A stretch of DNA of 64,000 nucleotides, from assembly GCF_001294625.1 (NCBI RefSeq), contig NZ_CP012677.1:868001-932000 (forward strand). The letters are read 5' to 3'. Under the pieces are notes generated by a model. The model saw only the letters and a program-made list of their open reading frames with translations. It made no database searches and was not told the origin of the DNA. Shown here in pieces: positions 9,440-18,137 of the stretch. A program made the position numbers and the translations under genes. Position 1 is the first letter of the stretch, and the number at the start of each line of letters is the position of its first letter. This stretch comes from Arthrobacter alpinus (GTDB taxonomy: Bacteria; Actinomycetota; Actinomycetes; Actinomycetales; Micrococcaceae).

Positions 9440-11233
9440 GTGGCTCTTCGCCTTTCCACACTCTTCCTACGCACTCTGCGTGAGGACCCCGTCGACGCCG
9501 AAGTGGACAGCCACAAGCTGCTGCTGCGCGCCGGCTATATCCGCCGCGCCGCCCCCGGCATCTACACGTGGCTGCCATTGGGCCTGCGCGTGCTGCGCAA
9601 GGTCGAGGCCATTGTGCGCGAAGAGATGGATGCCATGGGCGCCCAGGAAGTCCACTTCCCGGCGTTGCTGCCCAAGGAGCCTTACGAAATTACCAACAGG
9701 TGGCTGGAATACGGCGACGGCATCTTCCGCCTGCAGGACCGCAAAGGTGCCGACTACCTGCTGGCCCCCACCCATGAGGAAATGTTCACGTTGCTGGTCA
9801 AGGACCTGTACTCGTCCTACAAGGACCTGCCCCTGAGCATTTACCAGATTCAGAACAAGTACCGCGACGAGGCCCGGCCGCGTGCCGGATTGCTCCGCGG
9901 CCGTGAGTTCATCATGAAGGACTCCTACTCTTTTGACATTGACGACGCCGGACTCGACGCCAGCTACATGGCTCACCGAGGTGCCTACTTGCGTATCTTT
10001 GAGCGCCTGGGTCTGGAAGTCATCCCCGTGGCCGCCACCGCCGGCGCCATGGGCGGATCCAAGAGCGAAGAGTTCTTGCACCCCATGGCTATCGGCGAGG
10101 ACACGTTTGTGCGCTCCGCCGGCGGATACGCCGCGAACGTCGAGGCTGTCACCACCGTGGTGCCCGACGATATTGACTTCAGCAATGCTCCGGCCGCCGT
10201 GGTTCGCGACACCCCCGACACTCCCACGATTGAGACCTTGGTGGCAGCTGCCAACGAGCTCGCGCCGCGCGCCGAGGGCCCTTGGACCGCAGCCGACACC
10301 TTGAAGAACGTTGTGCTGGCCATCGACCTGCCCACCGGCGAACGCCAAATTGTTATCATCGGTGTCCCGGGCGACCGTGCCGTTGACTTCAAACGCATCG
10401 AAGCCAACATCGGCGCACACCTGAGCGTTGGCGGCGAAGTGGGTGTCGAAGCAGCCAGTGAAGCTGACCTCAAGAAGCATGGCGGCCTTATCAAGGGCTA
10501 CATGGGCCCGGGCCTGAGCCTTGACGCGGCCGTTCTGGGTGCCGAGGCATCCACCAAGCTGCTGTACCTGGTGGATCCCCGCGTGGTTTCTGGCACCAGC
10601 TGGATTACGGGCGCTAACATCGACGGCAAGCACGTGTTTGGCCTCGTCGCCGGGCGCGACTTCACTTGGGACGGCACCATCGAAGCCGTGGAGGTTCGCG
10701 AGGGTGACCCCGCCCCCGACGGCTCCGGCCCCCTCGAAGCAGCCCGCGGTATTGAAATGGGCCACATCTTTGCCCTGGGGCGCAAGTATGCCGACGCCCT
10801 GGGTCTGAAGGTGCTTGATCGCAACGGCAAGCTCGCCACCGTCACCATGGGCTCCTACGGCATTGGTGTCACCCGCGCTGTCGCTGCCTTGGCGGAGTCG
10901 AACCACGACGACAAGGGCCTGGTCTGGCCCGCCGCCGTAGCCCCCGCGCACGTTCACGTCGTGGCCGTGGGCCGCGGCGAGGAGATCTTCGAGGCTGCGG
11001 CGCAACTGACAGCCGACCTGGAGGAGGCCGGGCTGGAAGTCATCTACGACGACCGTCCCAAGGTTTCCCCCGGCGTGAAGTTCGGCGACGCTGAACTTCT
11101 GGGCGTCCCCACCATCCTGGCCGTGGGCCGCGGTCTTGTGGACGGTGTCGTGGAAATCAAGAACCGCGCCACGGGCGTTGCCGTAGACGTCCCGGTCGCC
11201 GAGGCCGTGCAGTACATCCTCGACCAGAGGTAA
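9440..11233 (+). CDS. proS: proline--tRNA ligase
   Basis: ProS charges tRNA(Pro) with proline. The 597-residue bacterial-type enzyme shows class II motif 1 ([18 protein letters not shown]), motif 2 ([24 protein letters not shown]) and motif 3 ([15 protein letters not shown]), an inserted YbaK-like editing domain between motifs 2 and 3, and a C-terminal anticodon-binding domain (VYDDRP-type segment [20 protein letters not shown]). GTG 9440 is chosen because [17 protein letters not shown] matches the usual ProS start; the ribosome-binding site is weak. The editing domain hydrolyses mischarged Ala-tRNA(Pro). Confidence 0.97.
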   Translation: MALRLSTLFLRTLREDPVDAEVDSHKLLLRAGYIRRAAPGIYTWLPLGLRVLRKVEAIVREEMDAMGAQEVHFPALLPKEPYEITNRWLEYGDGIFRLQDRKGADYLLAPTHEEMFTLLVKDLYSSYKDLPLSIYQIQNKYRDEARPRAGLLRGREFIMKDSYSFDIDDAGLDASYMAHRGAYLRIFERLGLEVIPVAATAGAMGGSKSEEFLHPMAIGEDTFVRSAGGYAANVEAVTTVVPDDIDFSNAPAAVVRDTPDTPTIETLVAAANELAPRAEGPWTAADTLKNVVLAIDLPTGERQIVIIGVPGDRAVDFKRIEANIGAHLSVGGEVGVEAASEADLKKHGGLIKGYMGPGLSLDAAVLGAEASTKLLYLVDPRVVSGTSWITGANIDGKHVFGLVAGRDFTWDGTIEAVEVREGDPAPDGSGPLEAARGIEMGHIFALGRKYADALGLKVLDRNGKLATVTMGSYGIGVTRAVAALAESNHDDKGLVWPAAVAPAHVHVVAVGRGEEIFEAAAQLTADLEEAGLEVIYDDRPKVSPGVKFGDAELLGVPTILAVGRGLVDGVVEIKNRATGVAVDVPVAEAVQYILDQR

Positions 11234-11377
11234 CCACCACCGGCGCGAGGAGCTGCGGGGCGCAGCCCCTCGCGAGCAGTAAGATTTCTCGACCGTTCCT
11301 CGTTCCTGGGCCCGTGCGTGGAAATCCATCCTCGCTCCGGGGCTGTGCCCCTCCGCCCACGTTCCGTTGAGGTGAAC

Positions 11378-12178
11378 TTGATTTCCGGTTTCGAAGATAT
11401 CACTACTGCCACAATTCTGTTGATCATTGTGGCAGGCTTTGCCGCGGGCTGGATTGACGCCGTGGTGGGTGGGGGAGGGCTGTTGCAGCTGCCGGTGGTG
11501 CTCATGATCCCCGGCATCACCCCGGTCCAGGCTCTGGCGACCAACAAGATGGGCTCCATTTTCGGCACGGCCACCAGCTCCGTCACCTACTACAAGCGCG
11601 TCAAACCGGACTTACGCACGGCCTTGCCCATGGCCGCCGTCGCACTGCTGGGCAGCCTGGGCGGGGCCGTGGTGGCGACCATGCTGCCGGGCTCGGTTTT
11701 TAAGCCCATCATCGTCATCGCACTGGTTGCCGTGTTGGCCTTTACCGCCTTCAAACCCAGCATTGGTGAACTGACGTCGCTGCGACATTCCGGGAGAAAG
11801 CACTATGTTGTTGCTGTGTGCATTGGCGGGCTGATTGGATTTTACGATGGCCTGATCGGGCCGGGCACCGGATCCTTTCTGGTCATCGCCATGGTCAGCC
11901 TCATGGGCTATGCGTTCCTTGAGGCCAGCGCAAAGGCCAAGATCGTCAACTTCGCCACGAACGCCGGGGCGCTGACGTTTTTCCTGCCCAATGGGTCCCT
12001 GCTGTGGGGGATCGGGTTGGTACTTGGCGCCGCGAACATGGCCGGTGGCTACCTTGGTGCCCGCACAGCCGTGAAACAAGGCAGCAAATTCATCCGCATC
12101 GTGTTCCTTGTGGTCGTGGCCGCCCTGATCATCAAGCTCGGTATTGATGTCTGGAACGAGAACATCCTCGGGGGCTAA
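11378..12178 (+). CDS. TSUP (TauE/SafE) family membrane permease
   Basis: About 266 residues with 7-8 hydrophobic segments and the family's duplicated motif: GWIDAVVGGGGLLQLPVV near the N-terminus and GFYDGLIGPGTGSFLVIA in the second half. TSUP members export or import sulfite, sulfoacetate or other organic anions; which substrate is not readable here. TTG 11378 is chosen for the GAGG 5 nt upstream; GTG 11372 is an in-frame alternative. It follows proS by about 145 bp and probably has its own promoter. Confidence 0.9.
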   Translation: MISGFEDITTATILLIIVAGFAAGWIDAVVGGGGLLQLPVVLMIPGITPVQALATNKMGSIFGTATSSVTYYKRVKPDLRTALPMAAVALLGSLGGAVVATMLPGSVFKPIIVIALVAVLAFTAFKPSIGELTSLRHSGRKHYVVAVCIGGLIGFYDGLIGPGTGSFLVIAMVSLMGYAFLEASAKAKIVNFATNAGALTFFLPNGSLLWGIGLVLGAANMAGGYLGARTAVKQGSKFIRIVFLVVVAALIIKLGIDVWNENILGG

Positions 12179-12210
12179 CGTCTAGGAAGCGTTGGGCCAG
12201 CAGCCGGTGA

Positions 12211-13203
12211 TCAGCCCAGGATTTTCAGATCGCGCGCAGTCGGAAGCCCGGGCATGGTCCGCCCGGCCATGGTGCTGGCAACCCACAAGGAGCGTTGGGC
12301 GTCGCCAAGGTGCCCGGGCGTCTCCAGATACCGGAGCGAGTTCTCCACTTCCCGCACCACAGCCCATTCGGCGGCGATGGACTCATCCAGGCCCGCGGCA
12401 GCGCAAAGATTCCGTGCACGACGCCGCAGCCCGGCTTCTGCGTTGAGCGCGGGCAGGTCCCCGAGCCGGTTCCAGAGGCACGGGGCCACCGCGAATTCGG
12501 CGTCACCAATCTGGGCTTGTGGGTCAATGGCGAGGTAGCCGGTGCCGTCCAGGGCTGCCAGGATGTTCAGGTAGTGCAGGTCTGTATGGACTAAGACATC
12601 CTGTGCCCGACGACGGGAAACAGCTCCCCGTGTCTGGCACACCTCAAGGGCTGCCTCGAGCAGCCACCGCGGAAAAGGCCGGTTGAGGTCTTCCCAACGG
12701 GCAGGCAGCTCATCCGAAAACTGTTCAGCTGTGGCGGCGATGTGTGGAATCTGCGCCCAGCCGTCACGCACATCCGGGGCAATACTCAGGCGGCGAACCA
12801 GCGAGCCCCACACCTGCTCTGCCTCATCCAGGGGAACCGCTTGCAAGGACTTGTGCGCGTCGAGGCGTTCAATGACCATGGAGCAGCTGTCGGTGTCGTA
12901 CTCCAGGATCTGCACCATCCCGTGTCCGTTCCACAGCCTCAGCGCGACTGGTTCCAGCAAGGCCTCCTCAAACGGGAAGGCGATCTTAAGGGCAGCGGGG
13001 CCGCCGGAGGAGGTCAGCACGGGAATCACGATTCCGGTGTGTCCGTTCCACGGCTGCCCGCCAGCGGGAAGGTCTACGCTCAAATGCCAGCGGAGCAGCG
13101 CGGCGGATATCAGCGCCGGAAGCGCCGCCAGCCAGTCCCGCCCCTCACGGCTACGGGCGTGCCGTGAGTACAAATCGGGGGGGATTCCAACTCTGCTGGG
13201 CAT
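12211..13203 (-). CDS. aminoglycoside/streptomycin 6-phosphotransferase-like kinase
   Basis: The 330-residue protein carries a protein-kinase-like fold of the APH(6)/hydroxyurea phosphotransferase type: ATP-binding Lys in PAALKIAFP, catalytic HTDLHYLNIL (about residue 207; Asp and Asn of the Brenner motif) and the metal-binding IDPQ segment about 20 residues later. Family members phosphorylate streptomycin or related compounds, though many chromosomal copies in soil actinobacteria are uncharacterised. It is convergent with the TSUP gene and follows the VIT gene by 17 bp on the same strand. Drug resistance is not established by sequence. Confidence 0.85.
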   Translation of the reverse strand: MPSRVGIPPDLYSRHARSREGRDWLAALPALISAALLRWHLSVDLPAGGQPWNGHTGIVIPVLTSSGGPAALKIAFPFEEALLEPVALRLWNGHGMVQILEYDTDSCSMVIERLDAHKSLQAVPLDEAEQVWGSLVRRLSIAPDVRDGWAQIPHIAATAEQFSDELPARWEDLNRPFPRWLLEAALEVCQTRGAVSRRRAQDVLVHTDLHYLNILAALDGTGYLAIDPQAQIGDAEFAVAPCLWNRLGDLPALNAEAGLRRRARNLCAAAGLDESIAAEWAVVREVENSLRYLETPGHLGDAQRSLWVASTMAGRTMPGLPTARDLKILG

Positions 13204-13220
13204 ATCGGTCAGTTTATCCG

Positions 13221-13952
13221 CTAACCCACCAAACCGCTGGCCCCAAGCAGCTTGCCAATGGCGAATGTTGCCGCCAAGGCCAAGGCACCGCCAAGCACCA
13301 CCCTGGTGGCTGCGCGCAGCTTCGAACCTCCACCGATGGCGGCGCCGATCCAGCCGGTGATACCCAGTGCGGCCAGAACCACTACAAAGGTGACAGGCAC
13401 CCGCACGGTGGCTGGCGGGAGCAAGATGGCAAGCAGGGGCAGGATGGCGCCCACGGTGAAAGCGATGGCTGAGGCAAACGCCGCATGCCAGGGGCTGACG
13501 ACGTCGTCCTCACCGAAGTTCAGTTCAGCAGCCAGATGTGCGCCCACGGCGTCGTGCTCGGTGAGCTCGGCTGCCACCAGTTCTGCAGTGCCCCGGGTGA
13601 GGCCCTTATTCTCATAGAGGCTGGTCAGGATCGCGAGGTTCTTTTGCGGCGCCACGGCAAGTTCGTGGCGTTTTTGCGCGATCATGTGCTTTTGGCTGTC
13701 GCTCTGGCTGCCCACCGAAACATATTCGCCCAGGGCCATGGAAATCGCGCCGCCAACCAGTGCCGCGATTCCAGCGGTGAGGATGGGCCCGGAGCTCGCT
13801 GTGGCGCCAGCAACACCGACCACGACGGCCGCGACCGACACGATGCCGTCATTGGCGCCCAAAACGCCGGCCCGCAGCCAGTTCAGGCGCTGGGCAATGG
13901 CGCCGGAACGTGGCGGCTCCGAGTGGGTCAAGAGATCCTGTGCATGTTTCAT
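13221..13952 (-). CDS. VIT1/CCC1-type iron or manganese transporter
   Basis: The protein has five likely membrane helices with the family motif LRAGVLGANDGIVSVAAVVVGVAGA in helix 1 and GAISMALGEYVSVGSQSD in helix 2, followed by the cytosolic Glu-rich metal-binding loop (residues about 85-150) characteristic of VIT1. Such carriers export Fe2+ or Mn2+ from the cytosol in exchange for protons. ATG 13952 (MKHAQDLL) is taken as start; the frame extends 39 bp further. It lies upstream of the kinase gene on the minus strand, possibly cotranscribed. Confidence 0.93.
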   Translation of the reverse strand: MKHAQDLLTHSEPPRSGAIAQRLNWLRAGVLGANDGIVSVAAVVVGVAGATASSGPILTAGIAALVGGAISMALGEYVSVGSQSDSQKHMIAQKRHELAVAPQKNLAILTSLYENKGLTRGTAELVAAELTEHDAVGAHLAAELNFGEDDVVSPWHAAFASAIAFTVGAILPLLAILLPPATVRVPVTFVVVLAALGITGWIGAAIGGGSKLRAATRVVLGGALALAATFAIGKLLGASGLVG

Positions 13953-14057
13953 GGAATAAGCAAACCACCAGCAATTTTCCACGGCCAGCAAGGTGAGGAT
14001 GTCCTCGTTGAGGCAAGCCTTGACTTAGTTTGACACCTAGATGATGAGGCCTTGCGG

Positions 14058-15791
14058 CTACGGGGTGCTGACGGCGGCAGCCGTTGGTGCGGCGGGGACT
14101 GGCTCGGCAATACCGGGCAGGGCTCCTACTGTCCCACCCCAGGACTGCTGATTGAGTGCGGATCCGAGCAACCAGCTCACAGATAGTTCACGCAGCTGTG
14201 AAACCGTGGCAGGAGATTCCTGGGGGGCAGCCCCAGCCGTTTCCGGTGACCCATCCCGGAGAGGCTTGCTGAGAGCGGCCGCGTCGCCATAGACGAGAGT
14301 GAGCTGTCCCTCGAGCTCGGCCAGGGCCAATTTCGGGGCGGCAGTGAAGGCACCATCGAGCACATATCCGGGGACGGGAACTGTCTGGGGCAAGCAGCGC
14401 AGGACCAGTTCACGGTTCAACAGGACCAGCCTTTGTTGGTGTTCGGCCAAGAGTTCTACAGATTTGCTGAAATCCGGCTGGTGCAGGCGTGTGGCGGCTA
14501 CCTGATAGGCGAAGACCGCCTTTTGCTCGCCTTGCGCGGCGGCGATGAGCGCAGCGTCGGAGCTGACGCCCGGCTGTGGGGTCAACATGGTGTTGCACAC
14601 TTGCGCGGCTGGCGCCTCGTGGCCGGCGGCGGCGGTGAGCAGGAAAGTGGAAGTAGGAACGGGCACGCCGTTTGCCTGGCTGATCGCCGTGGCCGCCAGC
14701 AACTGGCTGGTACCCGTGGCGGCAAAGGCACGTCCCATGGAGCCCTCCGCGCTCACAGCAGCGCTCAACAAGATGTTGGCATTGGCCGTCAGCGCCGTGA
14801 CAAAGCCAGGGATGGTTGCCGCGACGGCGCTGGTTGTGGGGGTTGGCGCGACGGACGGGGTGGGCAGGCCATCGGCAAGGGCTGCGATCTGAATTTCCAA
14901 GGCAGCCGCCGTGGACGCCAAAAGGTTTATGTTGGTTTCGCTTGCAGCGGTGCGCCCGAGCTCCTGAGCCGTTTCCAGTAAGGCTTTGGATTCGATCCAC
15001 GCGTGCTGGCGCGTGATTTCGGTGGCATTGGGCCCATCGGTGGGAGCGCCCTGACCGGTGACAACGGTGCCCATGCCGATGACCACGGCGGCAATGGCGG
15101 TGAAAAAAAGGAATCCGCGCAGGTACGACCAGAACTTGTTGCGCATCCTGGGCGGCTTCCCGGCCCGGGCAGCCGGCCGGGATTCGGGATCTTCCACACC
15201 GGCGGCTGCGGCGGGGGACACCGGATCCGGCACCGGTACGGGGACGACGCCGTCGAGTACTTTCTGCTCCGCAAGTCGCCTCTCGCGCCTCGAGGTCGGG
15301 GCGGTGTCAAGGGCAGGCTCCGGGGCAAGCGGTTCCGCTGCAACGGTGGCATCGAGTGCGGGCTCAGCAACGGCATTGACGGGCTCGGGTTCCTCGGTCG
15401 CAACGGCATTGACGGGCTCGGGTTCCTCGGTCGCAACCGCACTGACAGTCTCGGGCTCCTCGGTCGCAACCGCACTGACAGTCTCGGGCTCCTCGGTCGC
15501 CTGACTGGTAGCGTCAGGTTGGGCCACGGATACAGCGACCGCCGGGGTTCCGCCGTCATCAGGGCGTGTGGGGGAAGCAGGTGTGAGGAGCAGTCCGTTG
15601 GCGCCTAAAATCAGCAGTGCGGAGCCTGCGGTTGCGGTCGCGGGGGCGCCTGCGGGGGAGGACACCCGCCGGCTGCCAGTTCGCCGCGGCTTCACGGAAG
15701 CGGTCGGAGGCATTGCGGTGCCGTGGCCGGGGGTGTCAACGGGAGGCTCAACCGAGGAACGCGAATTAGTCACAACTGTTGATAGTCTCAC
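14058..15791 (-). CDS. DUF4439 single-pass membrane protein with tandem repeat
   Basis: At 577 residues, the protein has a Pro/Ala/Glu-rich cytosolic N-terminal half with four tandem 11-residue repeats (ATEEPETVSAV type), one membrane helix (about 227-250, FLFFTAIAAVVIGMGTVV), and an extracytoplasmic region ending in a ferritin-like DUF4439 domain (ALIAAAQGEQKAVFAYQVAA, about residue 415 on). DUF4439 genes commonly precede rimP in Arthrobacter. Function unknown. The GTG start at 15791 is uncertain; a GTG six codons later is possible. It diverges from rimP. Confidence 0.75.
   Translation of the reverse strand: MRLSTVVTNSRSSVEPPVDTPGHGTAMPPTASVKPRRTGSRRVSSPAGAPATATAGSALLILGANGLLLTPASPTRPDDGGTPAVAVSVAQPDATSQATEEPETVSAVATEEPETVSAVATEEPEPVNAVATEEPEPVNAVAEPALDATVAAEPLAPEPALDTAPTSRRERRLAEQKVLDGVVPVPVPDPVSPAAAAGVEDPESRPAARAGKPPRMRNKFWSYLRGFLFFTAIAAVVIGMGTVVTGQGAPTDGPNATEITRQHAWIESKALLETAQELGRTAASETNINLLASTAAALEIQIAALADGLPTPSVAPTPTTSAVAATIPGFVTALTANANILLSAAVSAEGSMGRAFAATGTSQLLAATAISQANGVPVPTSTFLLTAAAGHEAPAAQVCNTMLTPQPGVSSDAALIAAAQGEQKAVFAYQVAATRLHQPDFSKSVELLAEHQQRLVLLNRELVLRCLPQTVPVPGYVLDGAFTAAPKLALAELEGQLTLVYGDAAALSKPLRDGSPETAGAAPQESPATVSQLRELSVSWLLGSALNQQSWGGTVGALPGIAEPVPAAPTAAAVSTP
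15372..15503 (-). repeat. tandem 33-bp repeat, 4 copies, within the DUF4439 gene
   Basis: Four 33-bp units lie head to tail; the first two are alike and the last two are alike, with a few substitutions between pairs. On the coding strand each encodes an 11-residue unit of the ATEEPE(T/P)V type. Because 33 is a multiple of 3, copy number can change without breaking the frame. Confidence 0.85.
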
Positions 15792-15888
15792 GTTCGGCCA
15801 TCGTCACGCACACTAAGACGGCCCATTCCCCTTGTTGCGAGCCCCGATGCGTTCTTACTCACAGCAAAAACGTTCAGCGGCAGGTGGA

Positions 15889-15904
15889 TAGACTCGGTAG
15901 TCTA
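15889..15904. promoter_or_regulatory. palindrome in the rimP promoter region
   Basis: TAGACT and AGTCTA flank a CGGT centre, immediately upstream of a TATATT box (15905-15910) that could serve as the -10 of the rimP-nusA operon. No regulator is identified. Confidence 0.35.
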
Positions 15905-15941
15905 TATATTTACAACATCATTTAAGGGAGGCGGGCGTTCA

Positions 15942-16571
15942 ATGACCAAGCCGGATAGGCCCAAAGCGGCCCGAAGCTCGGGGAACTTTCATCAGCCCGT
16001 CGACCCCATCGCGGAAGCGCAGCGGCTTCTGGCCTTGTTGACGCCCACGGTTGAGGCGGCCGGGCTCTTCCTAGAAGACGTTAAAGTCCAGATGGCCGGG
16101 GCGCACCGCACGGTCTCCGTAGTGGTGGATCTGCCGGAGACTGAAGTTGGCGGCGTCGGTCTCGACGCAATCTCGCAGGTCTCCAGGGCACTCTCGGAAA
16201 CCATGGATACCGATCCCCACGACGACGGCCAGCCGTACGACCTGGAAATTTCCTCACCCGGGGCAACCCGGCCGCTCACTGAGCCGCGCCATTGGCGCCG
16301 CGCCTTGGGACGGATGGTTAAGGTCAACGCCATTGACAGGGAAAACCTGATGGGGCGCATCCTTGCGGTGGAGGATGACTCAGTGTTGTTGAAGCCGGAA
16401 ATCCCCGTGAAAAAGGGTATGAAAGCCAAACAAGGCGAACCCGAAAAGTTGCTGTTTACAACCATTCGCCGCGGCGTGGTGGAGATTGAGTTTGCTCGCC
16501 TGGATGAGGCCGAGCTTGATTTGGAATTTGAGGCGGCCGGCGGCGACGCGGCCGATGGAGAGGATAGCTGA
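15942..16571 (+). CDS. rimP: ribosome maturation factor RimP
   Basis: RimP assists assembly of the 30S subunit. The 209-residue protein has the N-terminal alpha/beta domain ([20 protein letters not shown]) with [14 protein letters not shown], the strongly conserved hinge, followed by the Sm-like C-terminal domain. N- and C-terminal extensions are slightly longer than in E. coli, as usual in actinobacteria. A GGGAGGCGG ribosome-binding site precedes the ATG. It is the first gene of the rimP-nusA-ylxR-infB block; nusA follows after 2 bp. Confidence 0.95.
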   Translation: MTKPDRPKAARSSGNFHQPVDPIAEAQRLLALLTPTVEAAGLFLEDVKVQMAGAHRTVSVVVDLPETEVGGVGLDAISQVSRALSETMDTDPHDDGQPYDLEISSPGATRPLTEPRHWRRALGRMVKVNAIDRENLMGRILAVEDDSVLLKPEIPVKKGMKAKQGEPEKLLFTTIRRGVVEIEFARLDEAELDLEFEAAGGDAADGEDS

Positions 16572-16573
16572 GC

Positions 16574-17545
16574 ATGGATATCGATATGAGCGCGCTGAGA
16601 GTACTGGAGCGTGAACGCGAGATCCCGTTGGATCTGCTGATCCCCACCATCGAGCAGGCACTGCTGATGGCCTACCACAAGTCACCGGGTGCCTTTGAGC
16701 AGGCGCGTGCCGAGCTTGACCGGAAAAACGGCCATGTCACCATTTGGGCAGTCGAAATTGATGACGACGGCGCGCAGATCGGCGAGTTTGATGACACGCC
16801 GGCAGGATTTGGTCGCATCGCCGCCAGCACGGCACGCCAGATCATCTTGCAGCGCCTGCGCGACGCCGAGGATGAAATCGTCCTCGGAGAATTCAAGGGC
16901 AAGGAAGGCGAACTTGTCGCCGGACAGATCCAGCAGGGCAACAACCCGAACATGATCCAGGTCAACCTAGGCGCTGTTGAAGGCGTGCTGCCTCCCAATG
17001 AGCAGGTCCCCGGCGAGAACTACCGCCACGGCAACCGGCTGCGTTCCTTTGTAGTTGAGGTACGCCGTGGGCTCAAGGGCCCCTCCATCACCCTTTCACG
17101 CTCGCACCCGGGACTTGTCCGTAAACTCTTCGAGATGGAAGTTCCGGAAATTGCCGACGGCACGGTCGAAATCGTCGCCCTGGCCCGTGAAGCCGGCCAC
17201 CGCACCAAGATGGCTGTCGTGGCACACAAGCCCGGCGTCAACGCTAAGGGTGCGTGCATCGGCGAGATGGGTTCACGAGTCCGTGCCGTCATGACAGAGC
17301 TCAACGACGAAAAGATCGACATCGTTGACTTCAGTGAAGATCCGGCAGCTTTCATTGCTAGTTCACTCTCACCCTCGAAAGTGATTTCAGTCACTATCGT
17401 AGATGGGGACTTGCGTTCGGCCAGGGTGGTTGTGCCCGATTATCAGCTATCTTTGGCCATTGGCAAGGAAGGCCAGAACGCCCGGTTGGCTGCCAAGCTC
17501 ACCGGATGGCGCATCGACATCGTCTCCGACGCCGCCGCCGAATAG
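16574..17545 (+). CDS. nusA: transcription termination/antitermination protein NusA
   Basis: NusA binds RNA polymerase and nascent RNA to control pausing, termination and antitermination. The 323-residue actinobacterial form has the N-terminal polymerase-binding domain (residues 1-105), an S1 domain (about 105-175), and two KH domains ([18 protein letters not shown] and [19 protein letters not shown]xxG loops). It lacks the C-terminal acidic repeats of E. coli NusA, as expected for the group. The start lies 2 bp after rimP. Confidence 0.96.
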   Translation: MDIDMSALRVLEREREIPLDLLIPTIEQALLMAYHKSPGAFEQARAELDRKNGHVTIWAVEIDDDGAQIGEFDDTPAGFGRIAASTARQIILQRLRDAEDEIVLGEFKGKEGELVAGQIQQGNNPNMIQVNLGAVEGVLPPNEQVPGENYRHGNRLRSFVVEVRRGLKGPSITLSRSHPGLVRKLFEMEVPEIADGTVEIVALAREAGHRTKMAVVAHKPGVNAKGACIGEMGSRVRAVMTELNDEKIDIVDFSEDPAAFIASSLSPSKVISVTIVDGDLRSARVVVPDYQLSLAIGKEGQNARLAAKLTGWRIDIVSDAAAE

Positions 17546-17628
17546 CTAAGCGGCACGTCAAGGCGGTAGAATGAAAGTGATCGAGCCTAAGGGCTGCGTG
17601 TAACTAATTTTCGTAAGGCACCGCACAG

Positions 17629-17946
17629 TTGCTAAAGATTGAAGTTGAAGCGGGAAATGAAACCCTCGCATCGCCAAGCTCTGTGCGTACCTGCATTGGT
17701 TGCAAGCGAACTGCCGCTCGGGAACATCTAGTACGGCTTGTGCGATCAGCCAGCGAAACCGGTGAACCGGAAGCGCTGGTTGATTTACGACGTCGTATGC
17801 CTGGCCGGGGAGCATGGCTGCACCCCAGCCCTGACTGTTTGCAGCTGGCGATCAAACGCCGCGCCATTGTTCGAGCCCTTCCGGGTGTGGGCAATGTTAG
17901 CGATGTGGAATCGCAGCTTGCGGAGCTGTCATGCGAAGGCACCTGA
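17629..17946 (+). CDS. ylxR: YlxR (DUF448) family RNA-binding protein
   Basis: This 105-residue protein has the YlxR core: RTCIGCKR (about residue 20), DLRRRMPGRGAWLHPSPDCL (about 53-72) and a following basic helix. YlxR proteins sit between nusA and infB in many bacteria and bind RNA or modulate RNase P and transcription; exact role here unknown. The TTG start at 17629 has a weak AAGG upstream; the GTG of VRTCIGC is an alternative. A TAGAAT box at about 17569 may give an internal promoter. Confidence 0.9.
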   Translation: MLKIEVEAGNETLASPSSVRTCIGCKRTAAREHLVRLVRSASETGEPEALVDLRRRMPGRGAWLHPSPDCLQLAIKRRAIVRALPGVGNVSDVESQLAELSCEGT

Positions 17947-17994
17947 AAAATACGAACCGACATTGTCCCTTTGTGAAAGCGGGTCAGAAAACCG

Positions 17995-18096
17995 ATGGAA
18001 ACCCGATGAGTACCCAGCGATGAGTGCCCAAAAATGAGCATCAACATGCTCTTTCACGCCGCCCATTCCGACATGGAATGTTGCAGTAAGAATTAA
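17995..18096 (+). promoter_or_regulatory. infB leader with four overlapping mini-ORFs
   Basis: Four short frames are chained by ATGA overlaps: METR* (17995-18009), MSTQR* (18006-18023), MSAQK* (18020-18037) and a 20-residue frame starting MSINML (18034-18096). Each stop TGA shares its bases with the next ATG. Two 14-nt direct repeats (CGATGAGTACCCAG and CGATGAGTGCCCAA) create the pattern. It lies in the 191-bp gap between ylxR and infB. A regulatory role is inference. Confidence 0.4.
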
Positions 18097-18137
18097 GCGG
18101 TTCGTACCTGTCCGGTGCGGGCCGAGACAGGAGAAAT

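Noticed and set aside
9467..11329. A 620-codon open frame antisense to proS
   Set aside because: It mirrors proS codon for codon in a high-GC gene, has no family-like sequence, no ribosome-binding site and a Gly/Val/His-rich shadow composition.
15372..15503. Possible CRISPR array from regular 33-bp repeats
   Set aside because: The copies are directly adjacent without spacers and are in frame inside a coding sequence; they are protein-coding tandem repeats.
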